Of a DNA stretch of 14,290 nt, positions 1 through 6,286 are shown one piece after another. The notes under the pieces were generated by a model. That model searched no databases, was not told the origin of the DNA, and was given only the letters and a program-made list of their open reading frames with translations. The translations under genes were made by a program, and so were the position numbers. Within the stretch, counting starts at the first letter, position 1. The number at the start of each line of letters is the position of its first letter. Origin of the DNA: Caldisericaceae bacterium (GTDB lineage Bacteria; Calditrichota; Calditrichia; Calditrichales; Calditrichaceae). The stretch is taken from NCBI GenBank assembly GCA_021160885.1, contig JAGHBR010000440.1, positions 1-14,290 of the forward strand, given 5' to 3'.

Positions 1-540
1 AAGCAAATTCTGGAAGAATCAACCAGATTAATATTTCCAGAAGATGCAACTCGCTTTGGCGATCTGAAATTTCACCTTTACTCCGGCTCCAGTTCAGAAG
101 AATTTCATTTCCAGTTATTCTGGGGCCCACATAATATCTATTCTAAAAAACATGTAAAAGAAAAATTTTCGAATGATTTATTCAACAATATAGGGAAATT
201 TATTAAAAAAGATGGAAAGAAGATAGCTAGGGCTGCCATTCAGTATTGCCAGGAACGCCTGGCGGACTTTCTGCAAATTGAACTGCAGCCGGTTTTAATG
301 ACCTATGGTCTCAATACACTGGAAATCGAAATTAAATTGCGGCAATCCCAAAAATCCAGAGCGAGTGCTGCTAATGGCGGCTGGCCGATTTGGTGTTTGT
401 TGATGTCTTGGACAGATGAATTTGGCGAATTTCAGGAATTCGTACATAAAATTACGTTTAATAAAGAAAAGAAAACATTCGAAATTGATCCTCAGTCCAT
501 CGTAAAAAAATTCATCAATTATAGGAATAGTCTTTTTTAG
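1..540 (+). CDS. C-terminal part of an unrecognised protein (5' end outside window)
   Basis: The frame is open from the first base to the TAG at 538-540, giving 179 residues with no start needed inside the window. The first in-frame ATG (298) falls in mid-protein, so the real start lies upstream. The product looks soluble: it is rich in Phe, Lys and aromatic residues, with no membrane segment or signal. Visible stretches include a Phe/His/Trp-rich region around residues 25-45, a Lys-rich segment around 55-75, and an NGGWPIW motif about 55 residues from the end. I do not recognise the family and assign no function. It is the only plus-strand gene in the first 3.4 kb, and it converges on the minus-strand dehydrogenase gene across a repeat-rich gap. 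Its coding character is supported by long openness and ordinary codon use. It is followed at once by micro-repeats, with no clear terminator. Confidence 0.75.
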   Translation, partial: KQILEESTRLIFPEDATRFGDLKFHLYSGSSSEEFHFQLFWGPHNIYSKKHVKEKFSNDLFNNIGKFIKKDGKKIARAAIQYCQERLADFLQIELQPVLMTYGLNTLEIEIKLRQSQKSRASAANGGWPIWCLLMSWTDEFGEFQEFVHKITFNKEKKTFEIDPQSIVKKFINYRNSLF

Positions 541-698
541 TTGAGTGGCTGTATGGTTAAATGGTTGAATGGAAATAACAGCCCATTCCTTCAACTTTGT
601 TACTTGTCACTCGTCACTTGTTACTTATTTCATTACTAAATCCGTGTCAATCTGTGTAAATCGGTGGCAAAAAACCAATCGGTGGCCAATTTTAATTC
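541..698. repeat. Mosaic of short tandem repeats between convergent genes
   Basis: Three short tandem arrays follow each other in the gap between two convergent genes. Period 8: ATGGTTAA, ATGGTTGA, ATGGAAAT at 553-576. Period 7: GTTACTT, GTCACTC, GTCACTT, GTTACTT at 599-626. Period 10: ATCCGTGTCA, ATCTGTGTAA, ATCGGTGGCA at 640-669, after which ATCGGTGGC recurs at 679-687 (with an extra C at 688). An inverted pair GGCTGT (547-552) and ACAGCC (578-583) encloses the first array. Small reading frames across this stretch are artefacts of the repeats. No gene or RNA is seen. Confidence 0.8.
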
Positions 699-1679
699 CT
701 ACTCAGCAGGGACCGGCCATAAAAAGCGGCCCATTTCAAACAAGTGCTTTAATTGTTTCACACTATGCTCTGCTTTGCGTTCAACCGCCTCGGCAGAATT
801 AAAAGCATTATGCGGTGTAAAAATCACATTGGGCATTTTTTGTAACTCCCGAATCTTCTTCAATAAAGGATCATTTCCGTTACATTCGCCAGAACGCAAC
901 AGAACGCCTAACTTGCTCTCCTGTTCGTAAACGTCCAGAGCCAGACCACCTAAGTGTTCCTCTTTCATCAAGCGATAAAGATCATCAATAGGCGACAATT
1001 CTCCACGCGCCACATTGACAAAAATCGTTCCCCGGGGCGCTTGTTTTAATAAAGCATAATTAAAATAACCACGATTTTGTTTGGTTAAATTCATTGCGGC
1101 CACAATCACATCAGCTTGCTTAATACCCTGATTAATCGAAACATAATCGGTATCTTCAAACTTTTTCACCAGGTCAACGCCCAACACCTTCATGTCCAGC
1201 CCCTGGCCAATGCGTACCACTTCGCGACCAATATTGCCAACGCCAACCACCAAAAGAGTTTTGCCCGCATTTTCAAGACCAGTAAGACCACTTCGTGAAA
1301 ATGAGTTAAAACGTTCCATTTGTAAAGGCAGTTTACGCAACAAACTCATCCACAAAAGCATGGCCTGTTCCGCCACAGCACGATTACAATACAGCGGCAA
1401 ATACCCTAATTGCCCTTTAAAAGCAGTCGTTTCCTGATAATCAAGCAGATGATTGTAACCGGTACTGCGCGATAAAATGGCCCTCAACTGAACGGCCCAT
1501 TCTTCAGGGATGTGAGATTGAGTGCGCGTACTGATTACCGGGGCGGGAGGAGAAGAATGTCCGGTTTCTTGAATGGTTTCCGGGGCAAAGCCAGCTTTGA
1601 TTTGAGAATTTAAAAATTTTTCCAATAAAAAACGTTCTTCATCAAATGCTTCGTAGAAAAAAACATCATAGGTTGCCAC
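699..1679 (-). CDS. D-isomer-specific 2-hydroxyacid dehydrogenase (NAD-dependent)
   Basis: This is a 326-residue member of the D-2-hydroxyacid dehydrogenase family, which interconverts 2-oxoacids and D-2-hydroxyacids with NAD(P)H in the cytoplasm. The nucleotide-binding glycine motif GVGNIG is at residues 146-151. The catalytic triad can be placed: Arg225 in NVARGE, Glu254 in DVYEQE, and His290 in FTPHNAF. Arg and Glu are 29 residues apart, as in characterised family members. The segment between Glu and His is a few residues longer than in D-lactate dehydrogenase. Substrate cannot be read from sequence; D-lactate-like, glyoxylate or phosphoglycerate-type acids are all possible. The start is GTG at 1679, chosen because AAAGGAG lies 6 bases upstream. 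The gene follows the GYD gene in the same direction after 141 bases, so it may have its own promoter. An inverted repeat covers its ribosome site (see the separate entry). Confidence 0.9.
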   Translation of the reverse strand: MATYDVFFYEAFDEERFLLEKFLNSQIKAGFAPETIQETGHSSPPAPVISTRTQSHIPEEWAVQLRAILSRSTGYNHLLDYQETTAFKGQLGYLPLYCNRAVAEQAMLLWMSLLRKLPLQMERFNSFSRSGLTGLENAGKTLLVVGVGNIGREVVRIGQGLDMKVLGVDLVKKFEDTDYVSINQGIKQADVIVAAMNLTKQNRGYFNYALLKQAPRGTIFVNVARGELSPIDDLYRLMKEEHLGGLALDVYEQESKLGVLLRSGECNGNDPLLKKIRELQKMPNVIFTPHNAFNSAEAVERKAEHSVKQLKHLFEMGRFLWPVPAE

Positions 1680-1681
1680 TG

Positions 1682-1724
1682 AATGCTCCTTTGTTTTTTA
1701 TCTAAGTTTAACAATGGGAGCATT
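1682..1724 (-). promoter_or_regulatory. Inverted repeat that could mask the dehydrogenase ribosome site
   Basis: On the minus strand, AATGCTCC (1724-1717) is followed 27 bases later by its exact complement GGAGCATT (1689-1682). The second arm contains the GGAG of the ribosome binding site for the GTG start at 1679. An 8-bp stem in the mRNA would therefore hide that site. This is direct from sequence; any regulatory role is inference. The 27-base loop is A-rich and unstructured, so the stem may be only marginally stable. Confidence 0.4.
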
Positions 1725-1820
1725 TCAGGGCAATATTATTCATTTGCAATCTTCACATTTTTTAAAAACTAAAACCAGCCGTTTGAGGATTCTTAAATAC
1801 AACTGCAAAAAACAATATTA

Positions 1821-2117
1821 TTACAGGTCCTTAATCACTTCAAGATATTCCTTGTACGGAATGGCTGGCAAGCTTTCAGCCTTTACCGCTCCCTTAGACA
1901 TGGTAATCATGGCCACTTTAACTGCCGTTTTTTCATCCGGCGCTTCGTAAATATCCATAAAATCGTACTGGCCTAACAGAGCGTAATGATCAATCCAATG
2001 CACTTCAGGGCACTTTTCTTTGACCGTTTCGAACCATTCGCGGCCTATTTGTTCTCTGGTTTTAGCATCCTTCATGGCGGTGGGAGAAAGTTTGGTTAAA
2101 AGAATAAAACGGGGCAT
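1821..2117 (-). CDS. GYD-domain protein
   Basis: A 98-residue protein that matches the GYD family throughout: an N-terminal beta strand (FILLTKLSPTA), then LLGQYDFMDIYEAPDEKTAVKVA around residues 47-69 carrying the family's Gly-x-Tyr-Asp signature, and a short C-terminal stretch ending LPAIPYKEY. These small ferredoxin-like-fold proteins are widespread and of unknown function; they resemble dimeric alpha/beta-barrel proteins. The ATG at 2117 is supported by a consensus AAGGAGGT 4-5 bases upstream. It starts only 9 bases after the stop of the deacylase gene, so the two are almost certainly cotranscribed. No catalytic residue can be proposed. There is no signal peptide, so a cytoplasmic location is likely. 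Confidence 0.85.
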   Translation of the reverse strand: MPRFILLTKLSPTAMKDAKTREQIGREWFETVKEKCPEVHWIDHYALLGQYDFMDIYEAPDEKTAVKVAMITMSKGAVKAESLPAIPYKEYLEVIKDL

Positions 2118-2126
2118 AATACCTCC

Positions 2127-2594
2127 TTACATTTTCATGGATATATCGAGAATTTCAGGTTTAGCCAGTCGTTCAAAATCTTTGAAAGGCAACTTAATCA
2201 ATTCTCTGTGGCTACCAGCATTGAAGGCAATTTCATCATTTTCCGCCAGTTCTTTGCAGGCATAAACGGGCAAACCATACAAATTACCAAATGGCGGCAT
2301 TGCGCCAATTTCACACTCCGGGAAAAGATACTTGAATTCTTCTTCAGTGGCCAACTCGACCTCTTTGACATTCATAGCCATTTTACACTTATCCAAATCC
2401 AGATGATAAGTGGCCGGTAAAACAAACATGGACATTTGTCCGTCCACTTTGGCCATTACGGTTTTGGCCAATTTTTTGCCCGGAATATGGGCCGAGGCAG
2501 CGATTTCCTGAGCTGTGTACGCCGGTGAATGGACAATAAGCACATAGCGTACCCCCTGCTCATCCAGAAAATTTCTTAATTTTTGTAGTGGCAT
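2127..2594 (-). CDS. YbaK/ProX-type aminoacyl-tRNA deacylase
   Basis: A 155-residue stand-alone member of the YbaK/prolyl-tRNA-synthetase-associated editing domain family. These enzymes hydrolyse mischarged aminoacyl-tRNA, for example Ala- or Cys-tRNA(Pro), in the cytoplasm. Family landmarks are present in order: Lys44 in AKTVMAKVDG, aligned by eye with the conserved catalytic-pocket lysine of YbaK; GAMPPFG at 97-103; and FNAGSHRELIKLPFKDFERL around 124-143. The length is normal for the family. Which tRNA it edits cannot be told from sequence. A near-perfect AAGGAGGTGA ribosome site precedes the ATG at 2594. It sits 65 bases after the SagB-like gene and 9 bases before the GYD gene, all in the same direction. 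I see no terminator between them, so one transcript is likely. Confidence 0.88.
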   Translation of the reverse strand: MPLQKLRNFLDEQGVRYVLIVHSPAYTAQEIAASAHIPGKKLAKTVMAKVDGQMSMFVLPATYHLDLDKCKMAMNVKEVELATEEEFKYLFPECEIGAMPPFGNLYGLPVYACKELAENDEIAFNAGSHRELIKLPFKDFERLAKPEILDISMKM

Positions 2595-2659
2595 GACTTC
2601 ACCTCCTTAATTAATTCCACATAAATTTTTATGCTCATTTGATGTAATAAGTTTCTAAT

Positions 2660-3280
2660 CTAATCTAAAGGAATGCCTACAGGAAACAGGTAAACCGGAA
2701 TTTCATCTCCTGAAAGCATTAATATCTGGCTCACACCTTCGTCGTGAAAAGCCCCAACGGCAACCGTTCCTAAATTTAAAGCGGTAGCCATCAAATAAAT
2801 ATTTTGCCCAATATGCCCCCCCTCCAAAAAGATGTAAGTAATGGCCCGATTACCATAAGTTTGCTGCACAGGGAATAATTTAGCCGTAAGCACAATACAA
2901 ACAGGTGCCTGGATAATACATTTCTGGGATAAAGCTTGCTCAAATAATTTTTTTTGAAAATTGCCCTTGAATATGAGCTCCAGTTTTTCAGTTTCTGGGG
3001 TGAAAAGATAAAGTCCCTGATTCATTCGTTCTGGAGGTAAAGCCACGGAAAGAAAAATTTTAAATGAATACAACGCACCGGCCGAAGGCGCTGTTCTGCG
3101 TCCATCTGGTAAAATACCTTGTGCAGCCCAGAGAAGTTGAGAAATTTGCTTAAAGTTTAATGGTTGTTTCTTGAAATTATGATGAGATTTACGTTTTAGT
3201 AAAAGCTGTTTAAGTGATTGCTGATTTAGAAAATCACTTAAATCGAGAGGAATTTGTTTTACGGATGCCTGAACATGCAT
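2660..3280 (-). CDS. SagB/ThcOx-type nitroreductase-fold oxidoreductase
   Basis: A 206-residue FMN-binding nitroreductase-fold protein of the SagB branch. FMN-contacting motifs are visible: RKSHHNF at 30-36, APSAGALYSF at 64-73, and EGGHIGQN...NLGTVAVGAF at 153-178; the C terminus has PVYLFPVG at 195-202. In the family, SagB-like enzymes oxidise azolines to azoles in peptide natural products, but many stand-alone relatives have no known substrate. No YcaO cyclodehydratase or precursor peptide is encoded nearby, so an azole-peptide role is not supported by this window. The ATG at 3280 is preceded by GGGAGAGG. A good promoter lies about 40 bases upstream (3317-3345). It is first in a likely operon with the tRNA deacylase and the GYD protein. 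Confidence 0.85.
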   Translation of the reverse strand: MHVQASVKQIPLDLSDFLNQQSLKQLLLKRKSHHNFKKQPLNFKQISQLLWAAQGILPDGRRTAPSAGALYSFKIFLSVALPPERMNQGLYLFTPETEKLELIFKGNFQKKLFEQALSQKCIIQAPVCIVLTAKLFPVQQTYGNRAITYIFLEGGHIGQNIYLMATALNLGTVAVGAFHDEGVSQILMLSGDEIPVYLFPVGIPLD

Positions 3281-3316
3281 CTTCCTCTCCCTTAATTAAG
3301 CTTTTTTATCACTACA

Positions 3317-3345
3317 ATAATACAGACAGGATCATTAAAAATCAA
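3317..3345 (-). promoter_or_regulatory. Sigma-70-type promoter for the SagB-like operon
   Basis: On the minus strand, TTGATT (3345-3340) and TATTAT (3322-3317) are separated by exactly 17 bases. The predicted transcription start near 3310 would leave a leader of about 30 bases carrying the GGGAGAGG ribosome site. It is read by eye from consensus and position. Confidence 0.55.
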
Positions 3346-3429
3346 TTTTTTTCTAATTTTTTACTGATCGAAACTTTCAGCAGGTCATTCCGTAATTTTA
3401 ATGCAGAATGACGGATGGAGGTATCAACC

Positions 3430-3969
3430 ATGATTAAATTTAAAAATTTTCTTTTTCTTTTTGTTCTTTTGCCCACTCTTTTATTTGCTCACAAGAACGA
3501 ATGCCCATATTCCCTGGAGGATTTTGACATAGACCTGGATGAGGAAACCGTTGTAATCAAATCAGATTTAATGCCGGGTACTGTGGTTCGAATTAATGAA
3601 GATTATCAGCTGTTCATCGATGATTCTCAGATTAATTTAACCAAATCAGAACAGAGGCTGGTGGCCAGCTATTACAATAAGGCGACTTCACTCCTTAATA
3701 ATGCTAAAAAAGTTGGCATGGAGTCAGGTAAATTTGCCATCAAAACCATTACCAAACTCGCTGCTAACGGTCTTGTTGCTGTGCTTTCCAGCCTGTTTGG
3801 AGAAAAAGATGGGGAGAAGGATTTTGAACGTACCGAAGAAGAAATAGAGCAACACGCTGCAGAGATTGAAGCTCTGGCGGAAAAATTGGAAAAACAGGCA
3901 AAAGAATTAGAAGAATTAAATTGTCGGCTGTTCATCGAGGTCAAGGCTTTACATCAATTAGTAGAATAA
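3430..3969 (+). CDS. Small secreted protein, YggN/DUF2884-like
   Basis: A 179-residue protein. The ATG at 3430 is chosen over the in-frame ATG at 3415 because GGAGG (3417-3421) lies 8 bases before it and the protein then opens with a clean signal peptide: Lys-rich start, Phe/Leu core, cleavage near LLFA-HKNEC. The mature part has a Cys near its start (NEC), a small beta-like region (VVIKSDLMPGTVVRINEDYQLFIDD), a helical middle with a mildly hydrophobic stretch (AANGLVAVLSSLF), then a strongly charged coiled coil (EEEIEQHAAEIEALAEKLEKQ region), and a second Cys ten residues after it. The paired N- and C-terminal Cys and the order of segments recall YggN (DUF2884), a periplasmic protein of unknown function. 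That link is from memory of the layout and needs a profile search. It is transcribed divergently from the SagB-like gene. Confidence 0.75.
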   Translation: MIKFKNFLFLFVLLPTLLFAHKNECPYSLEDFDIDLDEETVVIKSDLMPGTVVRINEDYQLFIDDSQINLTKSEQRLVASYYNKATSLLNNAKKVGMESGKFAIKTITKLAANGLVAVLSSLFGEKDGEKDFERTEEEIEQHAAEIEALAEKLEKQAKELEELNCRLFIEVKALHQLVE

Positions 3970-4101
3970 GCACAAACAGTACGCGACTCTTCAATTAGGG
4001 CTAAAATTTTCTAAAATAGATTATCGCAAAGTAAAATTAATAGCCCCAGGCCCAGCAAAATTTACAGCATTATTGTCAATGAATTTTGTGCATTTGATTG
4101 T

Positions 4102-4135
4102 AAGGGCAACGCACGCCTTTCCTTTTTTTTTCTTT
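4102..4135 (+). terminator. Possible rho-independent terminator after the secreted-protein gene
   Basis: AAGGGC (4102-4107) can pair with GCCTTT (4115-4120), including one G-T pair, over a 7-base loop. It is followed by CC and a T-rich run to about 4135. It lies about 130 bases after the 3969 stop, further than usual, and the stem is short. Confidence 0.35.
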
Positions 4136-4314
4136 CCCCTTAAATCCCCATAAGATGTGATTTAAAAAATCAATGGGCTTAAAACCAATAAGAATTTTGC
4201 ACCCCCGCATAAGGTTATAACTTTATGTTTTGATTGCATTTAGATGCACTAATTGCCTTCGATTAATTAAACGGTTAACTATTTATTTCCAATCAACAGA
4301 CTGATGATTAAAAG

Positions 4315-4386
4315 CTGGTAATTGGCAACTGGTAAAAATTTGTAGATTCTCATTCAAAATTCAAAATTAAACACTCAACATTCTTC
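4315..4386. repeat. Two heptamer-period repeat tracts
   Basis: The first tract reads CTGGTAA, TTGGCAA, CTGGTAA at 4315-4335. The second reads GATTCTC, ATTCAAA, ATTCAAA, ATTAAAC, ACTCAAC, ATTCTTC at 4345-4386. Both keep a 7-base register although the unit sequences are unrelated. Confidence 0.7.
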
Positions 4387-4429
4387 TTGAGGAGGGCGAT
4401 GGCTATTCATTTAATTTCTTCAAAAACTC

Positions 4430-4458
4430 TTGATCATTATTAAACCATTTTGTAATAT
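4430..4458 (+). promoter_or_regulatory. Sigma-70-type promoter for the marR-efflux operon
   Basis: TTGATC (4430-4435) and TAATAT (4453-4458) are separated by 17 bases. A start near 4465-4470 would fall inside the palindromic operator and give a leader of only 20-25 bases before the marR ATG at 4491. It is read from consensus and position; the fit with the operator strengthens it. Confidence 0.6.
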
Positions 4459-4486
4459 ATCGGAAACCGATTAATCGGAAAGCGAT
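4459..4486. promoter_or_regulatory. Tandem palindromic operator, probably for the MarR regulator
   Basis: Two 13-base units lie 15 bases apart: ATCGG-AAA-CCGAT (4459-4471, a perfect dyad) and ATCGG-AAA-GCGAT (4474-4486, one mismatch). Their junction forms a further perfect 12-base palindrome, CCGATTAATCGG (4467-4478). The block touches the -10 hexamer and covers the expected transcription start and the weak ribosome site GGAAAG (4477-4482). A bound dimer here would block transcription and so give autorepression, as MarR-family regulators commonly do. Binding by this MarR is inference. Confidence 0.6.
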
Positions 4487-4490
4487 AAAA

Positions 4491-4946
4491 ATGAAACGTC
4501 AGCAACAGTTAGAAGAAATAGCTACTGGCTTTACCAGATTGATGCATTACCTCCACCATTTAGCCGGCCAGGTTTCAAAAATTGGCGATTTTTCCCTGGC
4601 TCAATACCGCATTCTCATGTTGCTTTACCATCATCAACCGATGACCGTTACACAATTACGCCAAATGCTTGGCAATGCCCAAAGCACAGTTAGTGAAATG
4701 CTGATGCGCATGGAAGAACAAGGTTTGGTTAAAAGGGGAACTAATCCCAACGACCGGCGCCAGACCTTATTAAGCCTGTCCAACAAGGCCAATCAAATGA
4801 TTGAAGAACGAAAAGAAAAAATGGTGGAAGTTTACAAGCAATTGATCCATGGCAAAAGCCATCAGGAAATTCAGGAATTAATCGATCTTTTGAACAGGCT
4901 ATTATCCATTTTAGAAAAAGAAAAAAATAACTCAATAAAGGGATGA
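4491..4946 (+). CDS. MarR-family transcriptional regulator
   Basis: A 151-residue winged-helix regulator. The N-terminal dimerisation helix occupies roughly residues 1-33. The winged helix-turn-helix follows at about 35-100 (LAQYRILMLLYHH...TVTQLRQML..AQSTVSEMLMRMEEQGLVKR), with the wing motif NPNDRRQTLLSLS at 85-97. A C-terminal dimerisation helix rich in Lys and Glu completes it. MarR proteins bind as dimers to palindromes and release DNA when a small ligand binds. There is no cysteine in this protein, so a thiol-oxidation switch of the OhrR or MarR-Cys kind is unlikely and ligand binding is the better guess. The ATG at 4491 has only a weak site (GGAAAG, 8 bases upstream) that overlaps the operator. 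It is the first gene of a five-gene operon; its stop is 2 bases before the TolC-like start. Confidence 0.92.
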   Translation: MKRQQQLEEIATGFTRLMHYLHHLAGQVSKIGDFSLAQYRILMLLYHHQPMTVTQLRQMLGNAQSTVSEMLMRMEEQGLVKRGTNPNDRRQTLLSLSNKANQMIEERKEKMVEVYKQLIHGKSHQEIQELIDLLNRLLSILEKEKNNSIKG

Positions 4947-4948
4947 AC

Positions 4949-6271
4949 ATGAAGATCAAACCCTATCTCATTTTTGTTTTAATTATTTGGGTTCACCTAA
5001 TCCGGGCCGAAGATCATTGGACTCTTAAACAATGCCTGCAGGCGGCCTATCAGGCCAATCACCTGTTAAAAGCAGCCGATTTTCAGAAAAAGCAATCCAT
5101 CATGCAACTTAAAGCCAGCCAGGCACAACGTTTGCCGGTGGTCAGCTTAAGTTCTGGTTACACGCGCGTGGGCCGCCTGAGCACCATTGAATTTTCCACC
5201 GGTCCAGGGGAACCGCCCCGTAAGCTCACTTTTGGCACGCCCAACCGCATGAATCTGGCTCTGCAGTTACAGATGCCGTTGTTTACCTGGTGGCGCATTG
5301 ACCATGCCATTCAGATTTCTCAATTGTCGCTACAGTTGAACGATCTGGAAAAAGAAAAACAAAAAATTGCGGTCACCGCTCAGGTGCTGCAGGCTTATTA
5401 CGGCGCTTTACTGGCCAAAAAAATGTTAAATCTTACCGAACAGAATGTGCAGCGTACACAAAAGTATCTGAAAATCACCCAAAAGCGTTTTGCTGCCGGC
5501 CAGTTGCCAAAGTTTCAACTGTTACGAGCCCAGGTGCAAATGCAGAACGATCAAAGCCGTCTGCGAACCGTTCAGGCTGATTATCAGAAAAGTCTGGCTT
5601 ATTTAGCAAAAGTTACCGGAGTTGAAGGTAAACCCATTGAACCGCAGGGCGAACTTCAATTCACGCCATTACCTTATGATGAAGAGGAGTACCTGACCCG
5701 AGCCCTTACCAATCGACAGGAACTCAAACAGCTTGACCAGCAGAAAATCATACTACAAACTCAGCAAAAGATTGTAGCGGCTGGTAATAAACCCAATTTA
5801 GCTCTGGTTTCTAATTTCTCCGTGCTCAATGGTTTTAATCCCATGGAACCGGAAAAATTTTACACCAATTACAATATTGGTCTGCAGCTAAGCTGGCCTA
5901 TTTTTGACAGCTTTAATTCACATTACCAGGCAAAAGCGGTTTATTACAACAACCTTGCCTTAAAGGAACAAAAGAAAGAGATTGAAGCAAATATCAAATT
6001 GCAAATTCGCCAGGCGCTCATCTCACTTGAACAGGCGGCTCAAAAAATCGCCTCACAAAAGGCCAATATTGAGCTGGCACAACAGGCTCTGGATCTGGCA
6101 CAAAAACAGTACGATCAGGGCGTGGTTTCTTCACTGGACCTGATTGAAGCACAAAAGACTTTATTGCAAACCGAAATGGGGTACTGGCAGGCTGTTTTCA
6201 GCCATATCCTGAATAAAATAGAACTGGCCAAAGCCATGGCCGATTTTTCCATCTTTGAAGATCAATTGTAA
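4949..6271 (+). CDS. TolC-family outer-membrane efflux channel
   Basis: A 440-residue outer-membrane factor that would form the trimeric exit duct for the pump encoded downstream. The ATG at 4949 is preferred to the ATG at 4943 because AAAGGG (4937-4942) then sits 6 bases upstream and the protein begins with a normal signal peptide cleaved near HLIRA-EDHW. Two OEP repeats follow (about residues 25-215 and 235-430), each with long amphipathic helices and a beta segment; recognisable parts are KRFAAGQLPKFQLLRAQVQ in the first and QYDQGVVSSLDLIEAQKTLLQTE in the second. Length is normal for the family. No lipobox Cys is seen, unlike OprM. It is tightly packed between marR (2-base gap) and the adaptor (15-base gap). 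Confidence 0.92.
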   Translation: MKIKPYLIFVLIIWVHLIRAEDHWTLKQCLQAAYQANHLLKAADFQKKQSIMQLKASQAQRLPVVSLSSGYTRVGRLSTIEFSTGPGEPPRKLTFGTPNRMNLALQLQMPLFTWWRIDHAIQISQLSLQLNDLEKEKQKIAVTAQVLQAYYGALLAKKMLNLTEQNVQRTQKYLKITQKRFAAGQLPKFQLLRAQVQMQNDQSRLRTVQADYQKSLAYLAKVTGVEGKPIEPQGELQFTPLPYDEEEYLTRALTNRQELKQLDQQKIILQTQQKIVAAGNKPNLALVSNFSVLNGFNPMEPEKFYTNYNIGLQLSWPIFDSFNSHYQAKAVYYNNLALKEQKKEIEANIKLQIRQALISLEQAAQKIASQKANIELAQQALDLAQKQYDQGVVSSLDLIEAQKTLLQTEMGYWQAVFSHILNKIELAKAMADFSIFEDQL

Positions 6272-6286
6272 TTTTGGAGGAATAAC

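Larger units (their letters stand above)
3970..4490. other. 521-base intergenic region upstream of the efflux operon
   Basis: No gene is seen. From left to right it holds a weak terminator-like hairpin with a T-rich tail (4102-4135), an 18-base near-palindrome with GTTATAAC at its centre (4209-4226, 16 of 18 bases symmetric), the small hairpin TGCAT-TTAG-ATGCA (4235-4248), two 7-bp-period repeat tracts (4315-4335, 4345-4386), and the marR promoter and operator (4430-4486). A 14-codon frame with a ribosome-like site starts at 4399 but lies mostly upstream of the promoter. Confidence 0.7.

Noticed and set aside
660..700. Possible terminator between the convergent genes at 540 and 699
   Set aside because: Only tandem repeats with weak pairing and no T run after a stem were found.
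1731..1822. Direct repeat CAATATTATT at 1731-1740 and 1813-1822
   Set aside because: It is only 10 AT-rich bases with no inverted ends between the copies, so chance is a sufficient explanation.
3384..3412. Inverted pair GTCATTC/GAATGAC before the secreted-protein gene
   Set aside because: A 7-base arm with a 15-base loop could be an operator, but it also matches common GGAATGAC-type intergenic repeats; too weak to list.
4399..4443. 14-codon leader-peptide candidate before marR
   Set aside because: It has a GGAGG-like site, but it lies around and upstream of the promoter that best explains marR, so it would not be on that transcript. It has no run of one amino acid as in attenuators.
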